The position numbers and the translations under genes were made by a program. A stretch of 60,000 nt of DNA from Nematostella vectensis (Eukaryota > Cnidaria > Anthozoa > Actiniaria > Edwardsiidae), in contig NC_064038.1 in the NCBI RefSeq assembly GCF_932526225.1, forward strand, positions 7,937,070-7,997,069, given 5' to 3'. Below are positions 46,381 through 59,500 of this stretch, in pieces. The notes beneath the pieces were generated by a model. That model saw nothing but the letters and a program-made list of their open reading frames with translations, searched no databases and had not been told where the DNA came from. Numbering within the stretch: position 1 is the first letter of the stretch; every line of letters starts with the position of its first letter.

Positions 46381-49062
46381 GTAAACTGGCTCCTATACCA
46401 CAGGCTCCCCACCCTATGCGCATGAACGCTCATGTAGATCGGCAATGCATGCGCGCGCTCCTTTTTCGTACATCTGAGTGGTCAAACAACAGGAAAATAC
46501 ATGAATAAAGAAACCTTTTTGTCCCTTTATTCTTTAAAATCAGTGGTTGGTTTCATTTCCGTGTTTCTCGTTTTTTAGGTGGGTAAATTAGGCTTGTTTT
46601 GGAAGCTGTTTAGAGGTAAAAATGCTACTTCAAAGACATAAATATTTATGCCTATACTGTGCCTATACCAGAACGATCCGTTTCGTTCATAAAAAATACC
46701 AAGAAAATACGACTCGAGATCAATTTAAAGCTCATTGAAGTTCAATGATATTTTAAATTTGCATTTGAAGCCTATTTTTTTATGAGAACAGTAACGGAAA
46801 AAATATTTTACTCTTTCACGAGTCCTCTACCAAGGTGAGTGCCCTCGCCCGCCACGTTAATGACGGGTCTGTAAAACGATAGTAGAAATAAAATAAAAAA
46901 CACCGGAGGAAGAATGTATAGAGACCACGTATTCTTCTTGGCAAGGGATTGACTAATTTGGATCCCACTGTATGTACCGGCACAACTTAAGGTATCTGAA
47001 AAAACTATTTGATCAATTTTCTTATCCAAATTGAAACTTTTTATCAATTTTCTTATCCAAATTGATTTTGGAGCAGAAAAATTATATCCTTTACAGTTTG
47101 ATCTTTATTTGCATAAAATTTAGGCAGTTTATCAACTTTGTTTTTTTAGATAAGTAGATAGCGTAAATTGCAAATAAATAAATTATTATTTGTATTGCAG
47201 TGCAATCAGGGTTTCTAATTAGCCATCAAAATAAAATATATTTTATAGGAACGCTCAGCTTGGAATTTCCTTTGAATAAAAAATTCTGAGATTGCAATTT
47301 TTTTTACAATACTTATTCGCGATGCATGCTGTACAAGTCATAATGTTGAAGTTCAAATATACCCTCTATAGCAGTTGCTTATTTGCTCGGTGGGATTTAA
47401 AAATCATTTAAAAAAAAAAAGGATCGAACATGTAGTAACGACCAGGCTGATTAGGAACATAAGTTTTTTTTTTTTTTTTAAATTGTGGGCAATTAGATCC
47501 CGATAACTGACAATCCTCGGAAACCCAAAAAGAACCCTAAACCCTAGATTTCCGAGGATGTAAAAGGGAACCTGCCAGGGAAATTATGGTTATTTGGATG
47601 CATCTAAGCGATTGTTTAGGTAAAGAAAACGGTAAATAAATATTGTTTGTTAAACGCTTGAGTTGTAGTTATTTATACGAGAGAATTTTAGGAATTTTCA
47701 GAAAGGATATACAAAGTAGAGAAAGGTATAAGGTAGAGTAACGACTTTTTTTAACCGTTTCCGGAATATGATTTCGACTTTCTTGACCACATGTTTAATT
47801 ATCGGATTATTTTTTTTTCTAGGTCAAAGAAAACAGCCAATGTCAGTCACCAGGAAAAGATTATTTGGTCAACAAAAAAATTGCAATGTTGATAGTTTAA
47901 TATTTTGCAACATAAATGTATTACTTTACGTTTATGAGTAACCTTCTAATCAGGGGTAGAACAAATGAAGCACATCTGGAAATAGGGATCTCTAACCACA
48001 CAGACTAAAATTAACTCACCCACTTGATTCCTATGTCTTGCGCTTGAGCTTGTTTTAACAAAACTTTTCATGAACGCCAGGAAAGTTGGCTTTTCAATAA
48101 TTGAGGCACTGCATCTATATATGCGAACATATGGTAAAACCCATTATGTACAGTTACTCCATACGGACGCCCGCCTATTGTTATCTTCGTTTTTTTCGAG
48201 CCAATTTTAAAACAAAACAGAAATAATCCGCCCAAAGGAATAATACAGAAAAATACTCGAGTCAAAAGAAACAATAGCAGTCCAAATGGGTCCACCTCAC
48301 GCCCCGATGTTTGGACAAGGTCAAGACCATGTCATCAAACTTTCGTGTTCAGCTTACATGTTTTGCCATTTAGTCACTCAAGACTAATAAAAACATTGCG
48401 CACATTTCGCTCTTTTCTACAATCAGAGCTCGGCAATTCTATGGCACTAACTTGATCTCTTTTGTAAGTATAAACGGTGGAAAATGTGCGCTAATTTTTT
48501 ATCAAAATATTTTGGTGTTTAGCTAACTCGTAAAACATGCTCTAGCGGGAGCTCGATTTTGATGTTTGACAAGAATGTTTGTTATGTTCTCCCAAGCCAA
48601 TACAGCTACCGTGAACAGGTGGTCCCAGCGAAGCAAACAAAAAAAAGAGAAAAGAAAATTGCGCGCTTGATACGGTTGAAAGCCAACTATCAAAGCTAAA
48701 TCCCAGTGACTTGGAATCTCGATTTGAGCATCTTTTCTAAATATTTTGTATTTTAATTCAAGTTGAGATTCGAAGTGTATTATTTGATCGTTTGCCAGTT
48801 GCATTAAACAGTCTATTGTTAACATGTTTTACATTATCTACCTTTTATTTGTCCTTGGCCAAGGCTTGTTGTTTCAATTATACTTTTAAACCATATAAAG
48901 ATGAGACAATGCAGCACCTTGTTACTTTAAGTTCATGAATTTTAAGTTATGAATTTCTTTGACGGTTGCTTTGGTATATTAAATAAACAGATTAATTAAA
49001 ATAAAAAGAAATCTGCTCATATTATATGGCTCTGGTAAAACTAGAAAAGAAATATAGAGGGT
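46381..49062. other. gene-free stretch
   Basis: No recognised exon on either strand; small frames lack domains. A short direct repeat (TTATCAATTTTCTTATCCAA-like) lies near 47015-47065. Confidence 0.4.
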
Positions 49063-49524
49063 TGTCCAACACTGTCTCACATTGGCCTTTGTCAAGCACC
49101 CTAACTTTTTACCATATTCACAATTTCCACCATATCCACCATTTGTCACATAGCCCTATCCCTTGACCGTGGTACTTGCAGTGTTGACTGTCTGCTATAT
49201 GTATGGTGGACCACCCCTCCCTCTTACTTTTCATAACTGTTGCCATAGCCTTGTCCCTAAGCCCAGATACTTGCAGTGCTAAATGACTTTTATGTATTGA
49301 TCTCCGTGCTATCAGATACTTGCAGCGCTAGAAAAACTGTAATGTTATAGATTTATAGTGCTATCAGATACTTGCAGCGCTAGAAAAACTGTAATGTTAT
49401 AGATTTATAGGACCATCCCTCCGCCTGAAAGCCACATCCTACTGCATTATATCACCATTTGGCCTAGCGCTTGACAAATGGCCATTCCAAATGACAAATG
49501 GCCAATGTGAGACAGTGTTGGACA
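49063..49524. mobile_element. TIR element with 25-bp perfect ends
   Basis: TGTCCAACACTGTCTCACAT(TGGCC) at 49063-49087 is exactly inverted at 49500-49524. A second short match (TTGTCAAGC / GCTTGACAA) extends the arms. The interior carries a 53-bp direct duplication (GTGCTATCAGATACTTGCAG) at about 49306-49410. Flanks share GT only. Non-coding MITE. Confidence 0.8.
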
Positions 49525-49884
49525 GTATTGTAAACGTTAATTTAAGAGCAGCTTGACGCCTGAAGGAACTGCAACTAAAATCTGTTGTTATAACAAATTG
49601 TCTACTTGTATACTAACTACCCATCATATTGTTACAAGCAATACGAACGTACTGCTGTATTCTACAAAGACTGTCGCTTGAACACTGTTTCTTATCCGAT
49701 TACATTTTATCAAGTAGAACTTTGCCTTGAAAGGCGCAAGGAAGGAGCGTAATATATCTTATTGAATGCAGAAAATTCAAGGCCCAGTATGTAGGTGCAA
49801 GGTAGGTAAAAGGTGATAATTCTGGTGTTCACGCGCAGGTGTTTGCACACGCTTTACTCATTTTTTGATGTATTTAAGTCGCCC
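49525..49884. other. gene-free stretch
   Basis: Nothing recognised between two inverted-repeat elements. Confidence 0.4.
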
Positions 49885-49887
49885 TTA

Positions 49888-50426
49888 GGGAAGGTTCATT
49901 TATTATCCCGAGGGGAAGGGAGGGGGGGGGAGGATTTTGATAAAAGTAAATGAAACATTAGCGGCTGCCCCCCTTATTTTCGGTCCCCCCCGCACCTCGA
50001 GAAAACCCGAAGAAAGGAGCAAAGGAAGAGAGGAAGACAGCAAATTAGATAATATATGAGCGAGGATATTGATGACGAAAAATAAGCGCTTGTAACATTA
50101 GAACGTTTTAATGATTTAAATGGAACATAAGTATAAAGCGGAAACCATGAAAAAAAATAGGGTATATACAGGTTTGCATTCCATAGATAAAACGTAGTTT
50201 AACATGTATTCTGGACTTCATGATTTTACATGCAAAATAACTGCCCCCGAGACTCGTTGAACCAAGAAGTCTAATTTGACACTTGGTCATATTAGACAAC
50301 ACACAAAGAAATCGGTGCTCTCCATTTTTAAAACTCACTCACTTTCGAAATTTCTCTAGGCACCCCCACAGTATCCTCACCCCTCCCCCCCCCCCCCCCC
50401 CCTCGGGATAATGAATAAACTTTCCC
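49888..50426. mobile_element. PIF/Harbinger-like MITE with TTA target duplication
   Basis: Left GGGAAGGTTCATTTATTATC (then CCGAGGGG) and right CCTCGGGATAATGAATAAAC (then TTTCCC) are inverted with about 24 of 28 matching. TTA lies on both sides (49885-49887, 50427-50429). G-rich and C-rich tracts follow the TIRs. The minus-strand frame at 50108-50338 has no recognisable transposase motif. Confidence 0.75.
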
Positions 50427-50429
50427 TTA

Positions 50430-51660
50430 ATTGAGAAGGTCGAAAATAAAATTACGAAACTTTGGCTTATCTGAAAGGCTTGCTTGTCTTTGCATGGCGA
50501 CCGTTTAACACGACACTTTGTGTGCTTCCTTGTTCGCTAAACTCTAACGCCTTCTAATAAAAGCTTTAAGTTTGTTAATCAGTATCACGTAGCAGTATCT
50601 TTCTTATTCTTGTTCCAAGTCGCTCTCTAGAAACCAGAGCCTGCGCGCGAGGTTGCGCAGCGAGCAACGAAATCGCGAGAAAGCGAACGCCGGCATATTT
50701 ATATATTGAGAGTTGGACATTACGAAGGTCTATCTCAGGGTGCATCTCCTTTTAAAAGTTCAGAATTACAATATAATAATAGAAACGAAAACAGTAACAA
50801 CCACTGTTTTCGAGGTTGCCCTAACAGTCAAATTTGATTTTGGGCATGGGGTGTAAAAATTGGGGATACTACAGGCTTGTAGTGACCATAGTCAGGCTTT
50901 ACTCAACATAAAACAGTGCTTACAATAAAGCGAGCGAAAACAAAATGGCCGCTAGTCTAACTAACAAACTGCTGACCAAGCGCAGGCCACAGGAAGCCCA
51001 ACAACAACAAATGTCATATCAAGGATCATACCCAGGATTTTTCTTGGGAGGAGGCGGAAAAAAGTGGACTTAATTCCAGAATTGGGGGGTGGGGTAGAGG
51101 GGATGAGTTTTCTAATAAAAGTCTGACCATCCCCGAAAGGATAAAAAGAGATTTGTTTTTGTTATTGTAGTATTTCCACAAGACGTTTGATTTTTAGATT
51201 TTTGACATACTAGAGTGATCTAAAAGGCATTTTTTATCTATTGTTCGCTTATGCTTTGTAGTTTTGTCTACAAAAAGCACGTATATTGCTAACTAGAAGT
51301 GGACTTTACGTGTTAGCTGGGCCTTTGCAGCATGCTAAAAAAGCCTCTGTTCACAGAAGATAAAAAAAGACGATAGATTTTCACAAGGTTTTTTTTCCAA
51401 AATTCTTCCCAATCAACTAAAACTAAGTACCACTTGAAAATCAAACAAACCTCGTGGCCCCCACCGAAAAACGATTTTGCTCCTCTCTAGAATGTTAACA
51501 TGCAAAAAAGACATTGTACGAAATCAGCGTGATAAATTATGGCGGGTATTTTACTTTTATTTCCGGAAAGAATAGGCTGAAATTTTTCATGCTAGAAAAA
51601 CTCTTTTCGAACTTCGAACGGTACGGTAGCAATAGTAATAATCTAATTATAATTGATTCA
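50430..51660. other. gene-free stretch
   Basis: No recognised exon. CAAAATGGCCGC near 50941, and a solitary CCCAGGATTTTTCTTGGGAG end-like segment near 51031 that may be the remnant of a CAGGGGCGTAGCC-type element. Confidence 0.4.
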
Positions 51661-51664
51661 GAAA

Positions 51665-51740
51665 TGCCACAGTAGTTTAGCGGTTTGGTCACTTGGCTAG
51701 GAATGCATCGATCCGGAATTTAATCCCCTCTTTTGCCACA
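51665..51740 (+). repeat. tRNA-like, possible SINE head
   Basis: GTAGTTTAGCGGTTTGGTCA resembles a tRNA D-arm/A box and GATCCGGAATTTAATCCCC a degenerate T-arm/B box at normal spacing, followed by a T run. The acceptor arms do not pair, so it is not a functional tRNA. Confidence 0.3.
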
Positions 51741-51758
51741 ATTTTTTTTTTACCTTAA

Positions 51759-52332
51759 TGCACTAGTCATTTGAAACACCCACCCCCACCCCCACCCCCA
51801 CGGTCCCGGGGAAGTTTGGGGTTAAGGTGGGGGTTCAGAGCACTTTTGAACGAGAATCTGTCCCGAGGGGGTGGGGGAATTGACAGTTTTTCACTCTAAG
51901 ACTTGGGACATGTGAATAGTGTCACAAATATCATGATAGTTTCTGGCTTGAGACTCTTTTTCTTCTGTAGCAAGCAATTCCATGTATCAGCGTGTGGCAT
52001 GCTGCACGGCGACATGTGCAGAAACGAATATTAAAAAAGAATGCCAGATGAAGATGATTTATTTTCCCATCTTTTTTTGTAACTGTTATCTTCATAGTAA
52101 TTGGTACAAATGTACTCGCTGAAGTGTACTGGCTTTGAAAGATAAAAAAGCTTATTTAAAATGACTTGTTGTCGAGTAGTTGCCTATAGTTTGCATCCCA
52201 AGGGGTAGGGGCATTAAACTGCTGTTTTGTCCCGAGGGGGTGGGGGCTTTTCTCGGTTTTGTACAGGGTCAAAGTCTAACCCCCCACCCTTCCCCGGTAC
52301 CATGGGGGTGGGGGTTTCACATGACTAGTGCA
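51759..52332. mobile_element. PIF/Harbinger-like MITE with TAA target duplication
   Basis: Left TGCACTAGTCATTTGAAACA and right end TTTCACATGACTAGTGCA are inverted, each followed inward by (CCCCCA)/(TGGGGG) tracts. TAA lies at 51756-51758 and 52333-52335. The interior repeats TTTTGTCCCGAGGGGGTGGG in both halves. Non-coding. Confidence 0.8.
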
Positions 52333-52335
52333 TAA

Positions 52336-53195
52336 TAACTCGCTTTCGTAGACAAGAAAAAAAAAACACCTAAAAAAAGCTGACATCCTATGACAGGGAG
52401 ATGAAGGTGGCATATATGTTGATTTTATGAAAAAGGGCTTAAAATCGTATAAAAATAATTAATTTCATTTTATTGGTGTGTCATCACATCAAAAAGAAAA
52501 AAGGAGAAGGACATTTTTATGTACTATTAGCATCTTGGATGTCATACGTTGTTCAGTATCCTGTATAGCTTTTATGTACACAAGAAAATAACTGGGAAAA
52601 TATATTTGCACTCGCTCACAGGGCGTTTGATTTGAATAGACACCCTCTATCTATCTTATTCCAGTGAATACATTACTCCTGAGAAGAATATTCATATCTA
52701 GATGATTTTATTTTTTTTGGAATCAATCATGCTAGGGTATTCACTAATCAGCTAGCAGATTAGTGATCTTCGCGCGCAATGCATCTTGGGCCTAGTGTGC
52801 TAATTGTGTTTTATTGACTCAATGTATGTTAAAACTCGGCTTTAGGCTTCGCCTGATTTTACATGTCTTGACATTGATCAATCCGGATATCATCACTAAA
52901 ACCTCATCCAATAATTGTTTAAAATTATGAGTGAGTATTCTCACAGACTTTGAGCCAATCAGAATCGACTACGTTTTGTGTGAATGAATCACCTGGTGCA
53001 TTTCAAAAGGCTTCGGGAATAATTTGTAGCGATTAATAGCAATTTCTGGCGGGATTGGGCAGAAGGATAGTTAAGTAATTCAATACACGCTCCAACCTCT
53101 GTTTTATTTTGGTTTTTATTTTATTCAGATTTATCACACAGACAGGTCTGCTGATACAAACTCTGTTATACATGTTCTACACTAACTGTGCGCCG
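52336..53195. other. gene-free stretch
   Basis: No recognised exon. A small perfect hairpin (TCACTAATC...GATTAGTGA) lies at about 52740-52770. Confidence 0.4.
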
Positions 53196-53343
53196 GGGCT
53201 ACCTGTGTATCAATCTAAAAAGGGCCACTCAGTAAAACTGTTCACTCGACGATATTAGTTTTACGCTCCCACTGATGAGTGGTTCTCCTGCGTAGCATAC
53301 CTACGTGTCAGTCTGAAATGCTTAGATTGACACTAAGTAGCCC
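53196..53343. mobile_element. 148-bp foldback element
   Basis: GGGCTACCTGTGTATCAATCTAA near 53196 pairs with TTAGATTGACACTAAGTAGC at the right end. Inner arms CCACTCAGTAAAACT and AGTTTTAC/ATGAGTGG also pair, so nearly the whole segment folds. No target duplication recognised. Confidence 0.6.
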
Positions 53344-54646
53344 AAAACTTATGCTGCATTCACACCAAAACCATGCTTAGTTAAACAAGGTTTTTCTTTG
53401 CCTGACAACTTGCCAAGTTTCTCATTGTATTTGAATTCTAGAATTCTAAATAAGTCTATTAAGTTTTGTTCCTGGTTCTGTCCACTCTTGGGAGATTGAG
53501 ATTTAAACCAGTTTAATTAAATCACCTTTAAACTGATTTAAGTGCTGGTGTGATTGCGGTATTAGTCTCATGCGCAGACATAATGATTTTGTAAATTAGC
53601 TATTATGCACTGAACCAAATCTCAAGGGGGTCGTGACTTCTCCCATGCAAAACTACCTTGTGTGTGTTTTGAAAGCTTTCATGTAGTTGAAGGTTGTCAA
53701 ACTCGTTCTCAAAGATTCGTCATCATTTCAGCAGAAGAGCCTTTGAGTAAGAGGTGGGTAAAAAACTAAATCGGCTCATCGATTACTTTTTTGTTTAAGA
53801 ACGTCTGCATTTTAGAACGCATCAGGACTAAAAATATTTTTTTTTTCTGCTGTCTGAGCCTCGCTCAGCATGTTTTTTAAAATTTGGCGAAATCTCAGGC
53901 TAGACGTTCTTATAAAAATAGGTTCTTATAAAAAAAAAAGTGTAATTTAACAGAGCCCAAATACCTACATTTATCCAGCTGGTAAATTACCTTCTACATG
54001 TTTATTTTTTTATGTGCATTCGTCGCTCACCAATTGTGAAACAAATTATTTAAACTGTGAAGGCAGCATTTGATTTTTTTCTTTCTTATTTCACAGCAAG
54101 TTTTACAACCAAAATCGTAATTAGCTTATCCGTGTAATAATAAGTATAAAAATAAACATATATTCAATTAAACAATAAAATGTTGATCATTGAATAAGAT
54201 ATCTAGCGGATTTCTTGTCAGTTTCTCGGTTGCCGCGAGATTCTACAGATTAACAAAAATTGGTTACACGATTGAATGACAAACGAATAAATTAAATATT
54301 GTCGTTAAGACTTGTCCGATTTCTTTTGAAATGACTTAATAATTTTTATGCTCAATGTGGAACTATAGTTGATAATTTAATATTTAAGTGGCATACCTTT
54401 TATCATAAGCAATACAAATAAACACAATAAATACAAGAGTAAGGAAATTTTATAAAGCTTGGAACTAAACAAACAACAAGGATAATTAATGTATGGAATA
54501 ATGTATTTTGCAATAGAAAAATAAAATATTGTCAGTTCATTATATATTTTATCAAAGTAATCATGCCGTCTACATGCCAAATTTGGTTGATCGATTACTC
54601 GCAATGTTAAACTTGCGAGTTATTTTGGTTTTGTCTAAGTTTTGGT
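53344..54646. other. gene-free stretch
   Basis: No recognised exon; AT-rich with homopolymer runs. Confidence 0.4.
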
Positions 54647-54650
54647 TTAA

Positions 54651-55918
54651 AGTGCCCCTAGAATCAAACTTTTAATTTCCGAGTTTATACAAATATATCA
54701 GTAGTTTAGGACTTTAGAAAACAAACAATACCAAGTTTTATTGGCATTCGAAAGGTTTTCGTGGGGTTTAGCAGGCATTCTATCAAGCGAATAGTGACCT
54801 CATTTTTCGAAAGCGCCAGGCGTTCCTCGTTGATTCAGGAATCCTGAAGGGCATATTTCTATTATTTTAGGGCCTTGTTTTACCCTGTTACCAGAGCGAA
54901 ATCTCAATATTATCATCTTTTTAATTATAAATAAATATAAATTGTGTGGGTTTTTTAATTACGGAATTTCCCCTTCCTTATTTCTAAGGAAAAATGTCCT
55001 TACGAAAACAAATGCCGATATATTTTTTTAAACATTACTTTTTGTCAATTTTTGAGTTAACAAAAGCAGGGACGCAGTTCTAATTGGATTAAATTATTAT
55101 AGGGCCTCGAATTAATTTCTTCAAGTTGGGGTATCAATTATCGTAGGATCAAAGAAAAAGCTTATTTTAGAACTTGATCATGTGTCAAAATTGTAGATTC
55201 ATCGAATCATATTAAGCTCTCTGGTTTTTCAAATTGAGTTCCGTCTTTTACGAAATTTCGACGTGATGCTTCGATTGCAACAGGTACCAAATAAATACTT
55301 TATTTTTTATGGAAGTTTCCCATTTGCCTCGACGGCCCCTTGGTTAGCGCGCATGACTACGAATACCTCTATCCGCGGTTCAAGTATTACCCGTATGTTT
55401 AACAAAAAAAAAATGTTTTCTTTCTTTTCTTTTTCCTTTTTTAGTCCTTTTCTCTTCACAACGAAGGGTTGAATATTTTTTTACTGCTAACATCCCGTAA
55501 AAGCGTTTATTGTTTTAAAAACCAATCAATTCAAAACGTTATTTTCACCTCTCGATAAAAAGAAGCGACAGCTGTTTTCCCTGTAATGTTTTAGCGGCAA
55601 AAAAAAACGTATAAAAAGGAATAGCGTTTTATAACATCCCGGACCTCTTCAAAATGAAATTAGTAATTCATAAGCTACTCGATGAGAAAATTTCTTTAAA
55701 TTTTAGCTTGATGCCAGCGCCCGCGGTTCTCATTGCGCGCGGGCTCGTTTTATGGGGTCAACTTGTGAAAAGAAAGAGCTATTTTTAAAAGATTGTGTCT
55801 TTGCCCGTGGTCAAATTTCGAGATATTTTCTGATATCATATGAAAACTCATTACCTTCTTCATCTCAGGATAAGTAAATATTAAAAACAAGTTCCTGGAA
55901 TTTGATGCTAGGGGCACT
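54651..55918. mobile_element. TIR element with TTAA target duplication (piggyBac/Kolobok-like)
   Basis: AGTGCCCCTAGAATCAAA at the left is inverted at the right (TTTGATGCTAGGGGCACT, one mismatch), flanked by TTAA at 54647-54650 and 55919-55922. About 1.27 kb without a transposase frame. TTAA duplication is the mark of piggyBac and Kolobok groups. A tRNA-like segment lies inside. Confidence 0.75.
55331..55402 (+). repeat. tRNA-like, possible SINE or decayed tRNA
   Basis: CTTGGTTAGCGCGCATGACT resembles an A box with D arm, and CCGCGGTTCAAGTATTACCC resembles a T arm with B box (GGTTCAAnnnn), followed by an A-rich tract. It does not form a full cloverleaf. Confidence 0.4.
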
Positions 55919-55922
55919 TTAA

Positions 55923-56595
55923 GATTTCTAATCATTTTACATAATTGTTTGATTATGCAAAATAATTTGTCCATGTAGAATAGATAGAATATCAAAATAA
56001 ATTTGCATTTATTATCAGGTGATAGGGTAAAGAAATATTGGGAGTCACACCAGTTGAGTTCAGAGTCTTTAAGCACAACTCTGTGCTTTAAGAAACGATT
56101 TGAACTCCACGTCCCTTTGACACATTTCCACGCTGCATTTATTTAACACTTACATCGCATATATACCTTTCTATTTTTTTAACAAAGGCTTCTTCTTGAT
56201 CGTTACGTCCTTATTATGTTAGAAAATAATCTGTAGGATATTTATTTTTTGCCAGGCGGTAATCCAGCCTCCATCAGCAAAGAAGTAAATTCTAGTATCG
56301 CGCTAAATTTCCATGTTATTTAGTTAAATAAATATTTTCCTGTGTAGACGCGACATAATATAAGGATCATTCTTTTGCTCGGGCTAAAAGATTACTACGG
56401 ATCTCTCCTATTGGTAATCTCGTGCTAAGTACCGTTACCACGATCAATGACTTTGTACCTGATCTTTATAACTAGACCAATCACAGCCTTCTCTGCGATC
56501 ACCAATCCTCACCTCCGATCTCAACCCAAGAAATACAAAATTAAAGCGCGCACTTCATTGACACACTAATCTCCGCTTCCTTTATACAGGGAGCG
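55923..56595. promoter_or_regulatory. upstream region of the PHM/PAM gene
   Basis: Contains GACCAATCACAG (CCAAT-type) near 56474 and AAATTAAAGCGCGC near 56540. TTTATACAGGG|AGCG just before the ATG could be an acceptor, meaning a 5' UTR exon may lie upstream. No clear TATA box. Confidence 0.35.
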
Positions 56596-59500
56596 ATGGC
56601 GGCTGTGCGCTGGTGCTCCGTGTTTCTTCTCCTCGCGGCGACTATCAATGCGAAGATTTCATTCTATGAGGATTTTGGTGATTTAACCAACGATGAGAGA
56701 GAACAAGTCTACGATGACATGATCCACGGCAACGATAAAATAAACAACAATGACGTCCCTAAAATCGAAATCAAGATGCCAAACGTTCATCCCGTTAAGG
56801 TAGGCAATGATAGCCGTATTTTGCGACTAGGTTAATTCACACTGGTTTTCCCTTTGACATTGAGCGCGTTTGAAAACCACAATACCGCTTACTTTATGAA
56901 TTGTTGACCGGTTTATCACGCTAAGTGTGATGCTTCGTGTAAACTGCGTGATCGTTTCGTGAATTCGAGCATTGAACTTTCTTAAAGCCTAAGCCTCCTT
57001 ACAACTTCCACCAACAAAAAAATAGTTTGATTTCAAATTAATTTTTTTTTATTACATGGGAGAATATTTTGTTTACTTGAACTCGCTTCCATTCCTGTTG
57101 ATATAATCTATGTCAAGCCAAAAAAGATATAATAAAAACGTTGCGCATTTGATGCCTCAATTAGTGCATTGTGAATGAACCTTTCTCTTTCCTAATATTC
57201 CATTTTCTGTTCGACTGGGTATTTTCCTTAGCACGTATTTTCATTTACCTTTTAAGATTCTGTTTCCTGTTCCTCATTGTTCTGAAAGCAGCTGTTTGGG
57301 GGCGTATAAACGTGCTAGTGGTCGCGTTTCGCTATGACTTTTAGTCTTCACAATGTCTATATATAATTCTCTTATTTAATAACAAAAAAAAGTACTTTGG
57401 TAAGCTGTCGTAGTAATGGAAACACGAAGGGCACCCTTGACGTGGCGAAATTGTCGTCTCAAAATAAATTGATTGTATAAAGCAGTTTTATTTTGTTTCA
57501 ATTTCTTTTATCCGAATCATTTATTATTTTATCCAGAAGTAAACACAAAATTGGAAAAAAACAAGAAGCGTTCTTAGAACGAACTGCCTCTTAAAATGCT
57601 CTTAAGCGCTGAAACCCATTGAGAAAGCTAGCCACTTGAGTTTGCGATTTATTTAATGTACATAACTTGTGAAGCGAAAATATGCAGTCAGGGTGGGGAT
57701 GGGGGCGGCATTTCATGTTATATTCAAATTTAGGAGTGGACACAGACTTCTATTCAAATGTCTGTTAATTAGATTAGTTTAGGATATTTGTGAGGTTGGT
57801 CAGAACAAAAGAGCTCTTACATAACTGTTATTCCTTTTTTTAGCACGACTCCTACTTCTGTACAGCGTTGCCGGTCGAATCTGATGAGACGTATATTGGT
57901 AAGTACTATGTTATGATCTACATTAAGTTTGTCGTGTAAAGATGTGTCGTGTGCAAAATTTGTGTAGCTCGAACGCCCTCATTACAGCTCGGATTTCTCA
58001 GACTGCGAAGTTTCAGATAAGAGCTATGCTCCCCCCTCATCCGTGTTGAAAACGGTACCACAAGAGCCCCCCTAGAGCCACAAGTCATTCAACTCTCTAA
58101 ACCAATCGATGTATTTCATGTTTTCACTGTCGCGTCATGAACCATTTCACTACACGCAGCAAGATGAATTATTGGTCATGATGGCATGATTGACAACGCG
58201 CTATTCCCAGAAAAAAAAATGGTTTTAACTACTCGGCGGTCGCGCAACAAAGAATTTAGCTATAATAGGTTTTGCTGCGATTGTTTGGATGGACGCGGGG
58301 TCTAAATGGTCAGTTTAGTAAGGTTTGGCTGCGATTGTTTGGATGAGCTGGGGGCCTAAATGGTCAGTTTAGTAAGGTTTTGTTGCGATTATTTGAATGG
58401 GTCGGGGTCTAAATAGTTAGTCTAGTAAGGTTTTGTTGAGATTGTTTGATTTGGTATGGGGTCTAAGTGGTCAGTTTAGTAAGGTACTTGTGGCATTGTT
58501 TCAGTCGGTTATGACCCCCACGCTGAGATGCACACCGCTCATCACATGCTTCTCTTCGGATGTTCGACTCCCGCTAGCAATGAACCGCACTGGTAGGTAT
58601 ACAGATTAACCTTTAATGACCAATTTTTATACACTTATTACAAATAATGTTGCACTCGGGGAATCTAGTGTAAGTGTTTCATTGGTATTAAAAATAATGC
58701 AATAAGAGTAAATAAAAACAAAAAAGGTTTAGAAAGCATCTTTGTTCTTGTTTATGTACCTCTAAACGTTTACACGGCTTTTAGAGACCAGGATTCAGCC
58801 ATTCATAGGTCACCCATGAACCACTGCAGGCTACCACCATCGATTCGCGGATGTATATTTATATTATTGTTGAAGTCATTAGTACTGTACAAGTATTGCA
58901 CGGATATATATAGGATATTATTACCAAGGCTAACTTTCTGTCTATTCGTCAATGATAAATTGGTTGAATAAACCATGATTGAGAAAAAAACATTGACATT
59001 TTCAATAAAGAAACAACAGTATGTCATGACCGTTATCGGCTAGACTAAGAAGAGTGTAACATAGTCATAGTCATGGTCATTTTATTTTTAACCAAAACAT
59101 TCCACTGCCCGCAAATAGCGGCAGCTAATCGAGGCGGTACGGTTTAGGTCGGTACAGGCGCGATTATATTAACTATTACCAGAGGCTTATACGTAGAGGC
59201 TCTATTATCTGCTGTATTATATTAGTGTCACGGGGTTTTTGTGGATCAGGCTGTATTATCTGCTGTATTATATTAGTGTCACGGCGGTTTTTAGGATCAG
59301 GCTGTTTTAGCAAAGTTCTTAGGATTTCTATCTCAAAAACACAAAACAACAACAAATAAAGAACAATTTTAATTGTTCTTTAAAAAGACTCCATATTGTC
59401 ACACAATGACAATAAAAAGTACAAGAAAAAAAAAAGGTTTTTCCTGAAAGACCATTCGTTTTTTTTCGATTTTTAGCGTCAAAAGAGTGGTGTTTACAAA

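Noticed and set aside
51665-51740. Functional tRNA gene
   Set aside because: A- and B-box-like parts are present but the acceptor stem does not pair and the T arm is degenerate.
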